64,000 nucleotides of DNA. It comes from Cryptomeria japonica. Taxonomy: Eukaryota > Streptophyta > Pinopsida > Cupressales > Cupressaceae. This document shows, in pieces, positions 61,447 to 64,000 of the stretch. Position 1 is the stretch's first letter; each line of letters begins with the position of its first letter. The translations under genes were made by a program, and so were the position numbers. The stretch is taken from the NCBI RefSeq assembly GCF_030272615.1, contig NC_081414.1, positions 656,404,292 through 656,468,291 on the forward strand, given 5' to 3'. The notes under the pieces are model-generated. The model did not search any database. It was not told the origin of the DNA and worked only from the letters and a program-made list of their open reading frames with translations.

Positions 61447-61761
61447 AAATATTATACCCTTTTATAATAATATTTTAATTTTTCATACATTGTGGCTAGT
61501 TGTGGATATATTAAACATATTTTTTTTAATACCTGGCATTTAGGATAGCTTAAAATAATTCCCTAGTCAACAGTACTAAATTGTGAAAAACATAGACAAA
61601 TTAAATTAACACTAACCTACTCCAACATCAAACTATTTTAAAAGTGATACTATTTCAATAAAAGTGTTTGACCTTGAACCAATATGGATTAGTGCTTACT
61701 CCATTGGGCAATTAAATCATGAATAAAAAATTGAAAAAGAAAATATTCAATACAGCTATAG
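61447..61761 (-). repeat. End of BTB copy C
   Basis: Reverse of about 12340-12050 and of 23650-23890. Similarity stops around 61760, where E8 begins. Confidence 0.75.
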
Positions 61762-63424
61762 TGTTGTAAATTGTACACCCTTGCTAGTGTGGTACAATTT
61801 CACACTTAGGTTAGCAGCCACCTTAGTGTGTTTGCATTTTGCATTATTATTTCCCTTTAAGAATTTAATTAATTTAATTAAATCTACAGTCCTATTTCAT
61901 CACTTCATACATCATTAAATTTGGCCCTTTACCCTAAGTGTGCCCCTTTTTATTTTATTCCTCCAAGAAATCATTTAATCATAAACCCTAATTATGTCCT
62001 ATTTCGACCTTTAAGGCCTGATTTTGCATATCAAAACACCTCGAAATCAGTTGTAACTTTGGGATCCGCTGTAATATCATCATATCTAATGGCCTTGAAA
62101 ATTTGGTGAGAATTTGGTCGAACTGTGGTGGGAGTGCACATAGTCCTTGGATTTTTTCCCAAAATTTCGGGAGCACAAATCTATGATATTATAATGCTTA
62201 ACCCCAAAATATTGGCAGGAAATTCCATTCCTAGTTCATCCTAAAGAAAAAATTAAGTCAAAATTAAGATCTAGGGTTTGATACATAAGAGCTCTCTTTC
62301 TTCATTTGAAGGGATCTTTCTAAGAATCTAAGAGCAGGTTTTTGGAGCATAAGGAGCCTTCTATGTAGTGAAAGAGAATCCTTTGTGGATTCTTCAAAAA
62401 TATTCAACAAAATTAAACAATATTTCAGAAAGCATTCATCATCAATTAGGATCCTTGAAGACATTGAAGAGTAATAGGAGATCTTGTGACAATATCTCTC
62501 CCATGGGGATTGGTATGATTTCATGTTATTTTCATGTCTTTGTATGAGCTTCTTTACATCAATTTGCACATTTACATTGATGCTTTAGATCATTTAGCAT
62601 ATTTAGTTTGAATCATTTTTATTTACATTCACATTTACATTTAGGGTTTACTCTCATGGGTATGGTAGCTCTAGTTTCTTTCATTTTAGGATCTTGCATA
62701 CACACAAGGTTCTAGCACACACATTTTTAGTATATTATTGACTGTTTGTGGAGGTGGAAATCACCAACATAGTGGTTTGACTAATGAAAAACCCCATGTA
62801 GCCATAAAACCTTCCCTTTTTAATTGCAGGTGCTGAAACAGGTACCCAAAGGCACTTTCAGCTCAGCAAAAGGCACAAGAATCACCCAGAATCATCAGAT
62901 CTGCCCTAATCTTCCTGGGACAGGGGCATGGCACCCTACTCCTTCCTAGGACAGTGGCATGGCATCATGGTCCCTCTTCTTTTAAGTGATTTTTAGCAGG
63001 GTGTAGCTTCAAGATCTCAGATTTGCAGTGTTTCAGTTGCAGCCTCCTGTCTGCAGAAACAGGACAGTGGCATGGCACCCTGTTCTAGTTTAGTTTGGTT
63101 CAATTCGCAAAATTAGGTACACATTCAGAATACTTCCCCTTTCATGCTTTTAGTATCTCAGTTTCAGATCTGCAAGTTTGTTCAATTTCAAGTTCATTTG
63201 TGCTTCATTTTGTATCTCCTAGTCTAGGTGATCATTCAAACCCTAGTTGTTCTCATCATTTGTAACAAGAGGAATATAAACCCTAAGAGGTAATCCTTGG
63301 CTCTCTCTTTCTCACAAGAAGTAGCCAAAGTGAGCTATCTCTCTAGGCTCTTTCATATTCCCAATGTGTTGGCGAAAGTGGGATTAGGTCCTAGTCACTT
63401 GGTCTCACTTTTCCCACCCCCACA
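61762..63424 (+). repeat. E8 5' LTR
   Basis: The left end is TGTTGTAAATTG at 61762 or TGTAAATTG three bases on; the right end is CACCCCCACA at 63424. It contains three GACAGKGGCATGGCA-type motifs (about 62930, 62950 and 63064) and the 13-base palindrome at 62753-62765. Confidence 0.7.
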
Positions 63425-63448
63425 TTTTGGTGAACCCAACGTGAATCC
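63425..63448 (+). other. E8 primer-binding site (unusual)
   Basis: TTTTGGTGAACCCAACGTG follows the LTR directly; the first 16 bases are identical to those at E3. Confidence 0.75.
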
Positions 63449-63753
63449 AAACTTCTTTAATTCTCATTTATGTTCTTAGATTTGAGTGTGTTTTCTATTT
63501 CAAATTCAAATTTACATTTACAAGTTTCAATTTCTTACAAATTTCAAAAAAAAATTAGAGGTTAATTCTGTTAAAAACCCTAAATTGAACTTGTGGATAG
63601 CTTAATTTGGATCATTAATTTCAGATCTGATTTTGGAACACATTTCACTCATAAATTTCATTTAAATCAATATTTATAGTTCTTGCATTGGTTAAAATTG
63701 AATATTTCTTTCTATTTTGCATATGTTATCATTTGAAAGAGGAATTTTTTGTC

Positions 63754-64000
63754 ATGATGCATTCATTCCGTAGATGTGATAATGGGTTATCTTCCCTTTC
63801 TTCAATTTTTCCCTCTATTAAAGAGCCTCCTCCTATCTATGACAAAATTTTAGTGCCTAAAATGTTTGTTACCAATCCCTACAAAACTTTCCAATGCTCT
63901 AAGGATGAAGATTTGAAGAGTGATCTTGACAATTTTCCTAAAATGTGCTCTTCCCATCTATCCATCTTAAAGGAAGAGGATGATATCATAAAAAATTTTA
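63754..64000 (+). CDS. E8 gag, N-terminal part, open to the window edge
   Basis: An open frame of 82 codons from ATG 63754 without a stop to the last base. It begins MMHSFRRCDNGLSS and continues with EPPPIYDKILVPKMF. It lies 305 bases after the primer site, where gag of an LTR element is expected. No domain can be named from this N-terminal piece, and the start could also be the second ATG (63757). The neighbouring 3-kb gag-protease of E1 is the nearest relative by context. Being uninterrupted so far, it may be less decayed than the other elements here, but the sample is short. Confidence 0.5.
   Translation, partial: MMHSFRRCDNGLSSLSSIFPSIKEPPPIYDKILVPKMFVTNPYKTFQCSKDEDLKSDLDNFPKMCSSHLSILKEEDDIIKNF

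Larger units (their letters stand above)
61762..64000 (+). mobile_element. E8: gypsy-like LTR element, 5' part only (window edge)
   Basis: An LTR, primer site and gag start are in order on plus; the element runs out of the window. LTR blocks at 61920-62045 match the reverse of the E3 LTR (about 56700-56830), and the primer site equals that of E3, so E8 is a relative of E3 and E1. The left target copy cannot be checked because the right end is outside. Confidence 0.75.

Overview
This window is nuclear DNA of a seed plant with a large, repeat-rich genome. It is AT-rich and contains Ty1/copia and gypsy-like LTR retrotransposons nested up to four deep, with no convincing intact host gene. The long LTRs, the spread-out nests and a plant-type BTB/POZ family suggest a gymnosperm, possibly a conifer, but that is inference. 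I saw no rRNA, tRNA, CRISPR array or organelle sequence.

Layout. 1-3815 holds fragments of old LTRs and unassigned AT-rich DNA. 3821-10657 is E1, a minus-strand gypsy-like element with gag-protease but no visible reverse transcriptase (target duplication CTCTC). About 11200-24193 plus 57282-61760 is the oldest layer: a BTB/POZ gene unit in three copies. Copy A (+) is tail-to-tail with copy B (-), and copy C (-) follows B in tandem. Copy A is interrupted by the copia element E2 (13257-19231). Copy B is interrupted by E3 (24194-57276, target duplication ATTTG), a second gag-type gypsy-like element. The left LTR of E3 carries copia E4 (25669-45086, GGTTA). The 5' LTR of E4 carries E5 (34315-45041, AAACC), which looks like a 4-kb solo LTR. 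E5 carries copia E6 (34681-41417, ATATG). The right LTR of E3 carries copia E7 (50510-56104, GAGAA). Copy C carries a 1.23-kb terminal-inverted-repeat element (60214-61446) with an array of 16-bp palindromes. From about 61762 to the end of the window is the LTR, primer site and open gag start of E8, related to E1 and E3.

How it fits together. Insertion order follows from the nesting: BTB duplications, then E3, then E4 and E7, then E5, then E6. For E2, E3, E4, E5 and E7 an uninterrupted paralogous copy of the target can be read elsewhere in the window, which supports the borders independently of the target duplications. All polyproteins except the partial E8 gag are broken by stops or frameshifts, mostly transitions, as expected for long-methylated plant DNA. 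The least ordinary signals are a six-unit array of covarying hairpins in the 3' untranslated region of E2, the palindrome array inside the terminal-inverted-repeat element, and a superfamily of gag-only elements with an unusual primer-binding site.
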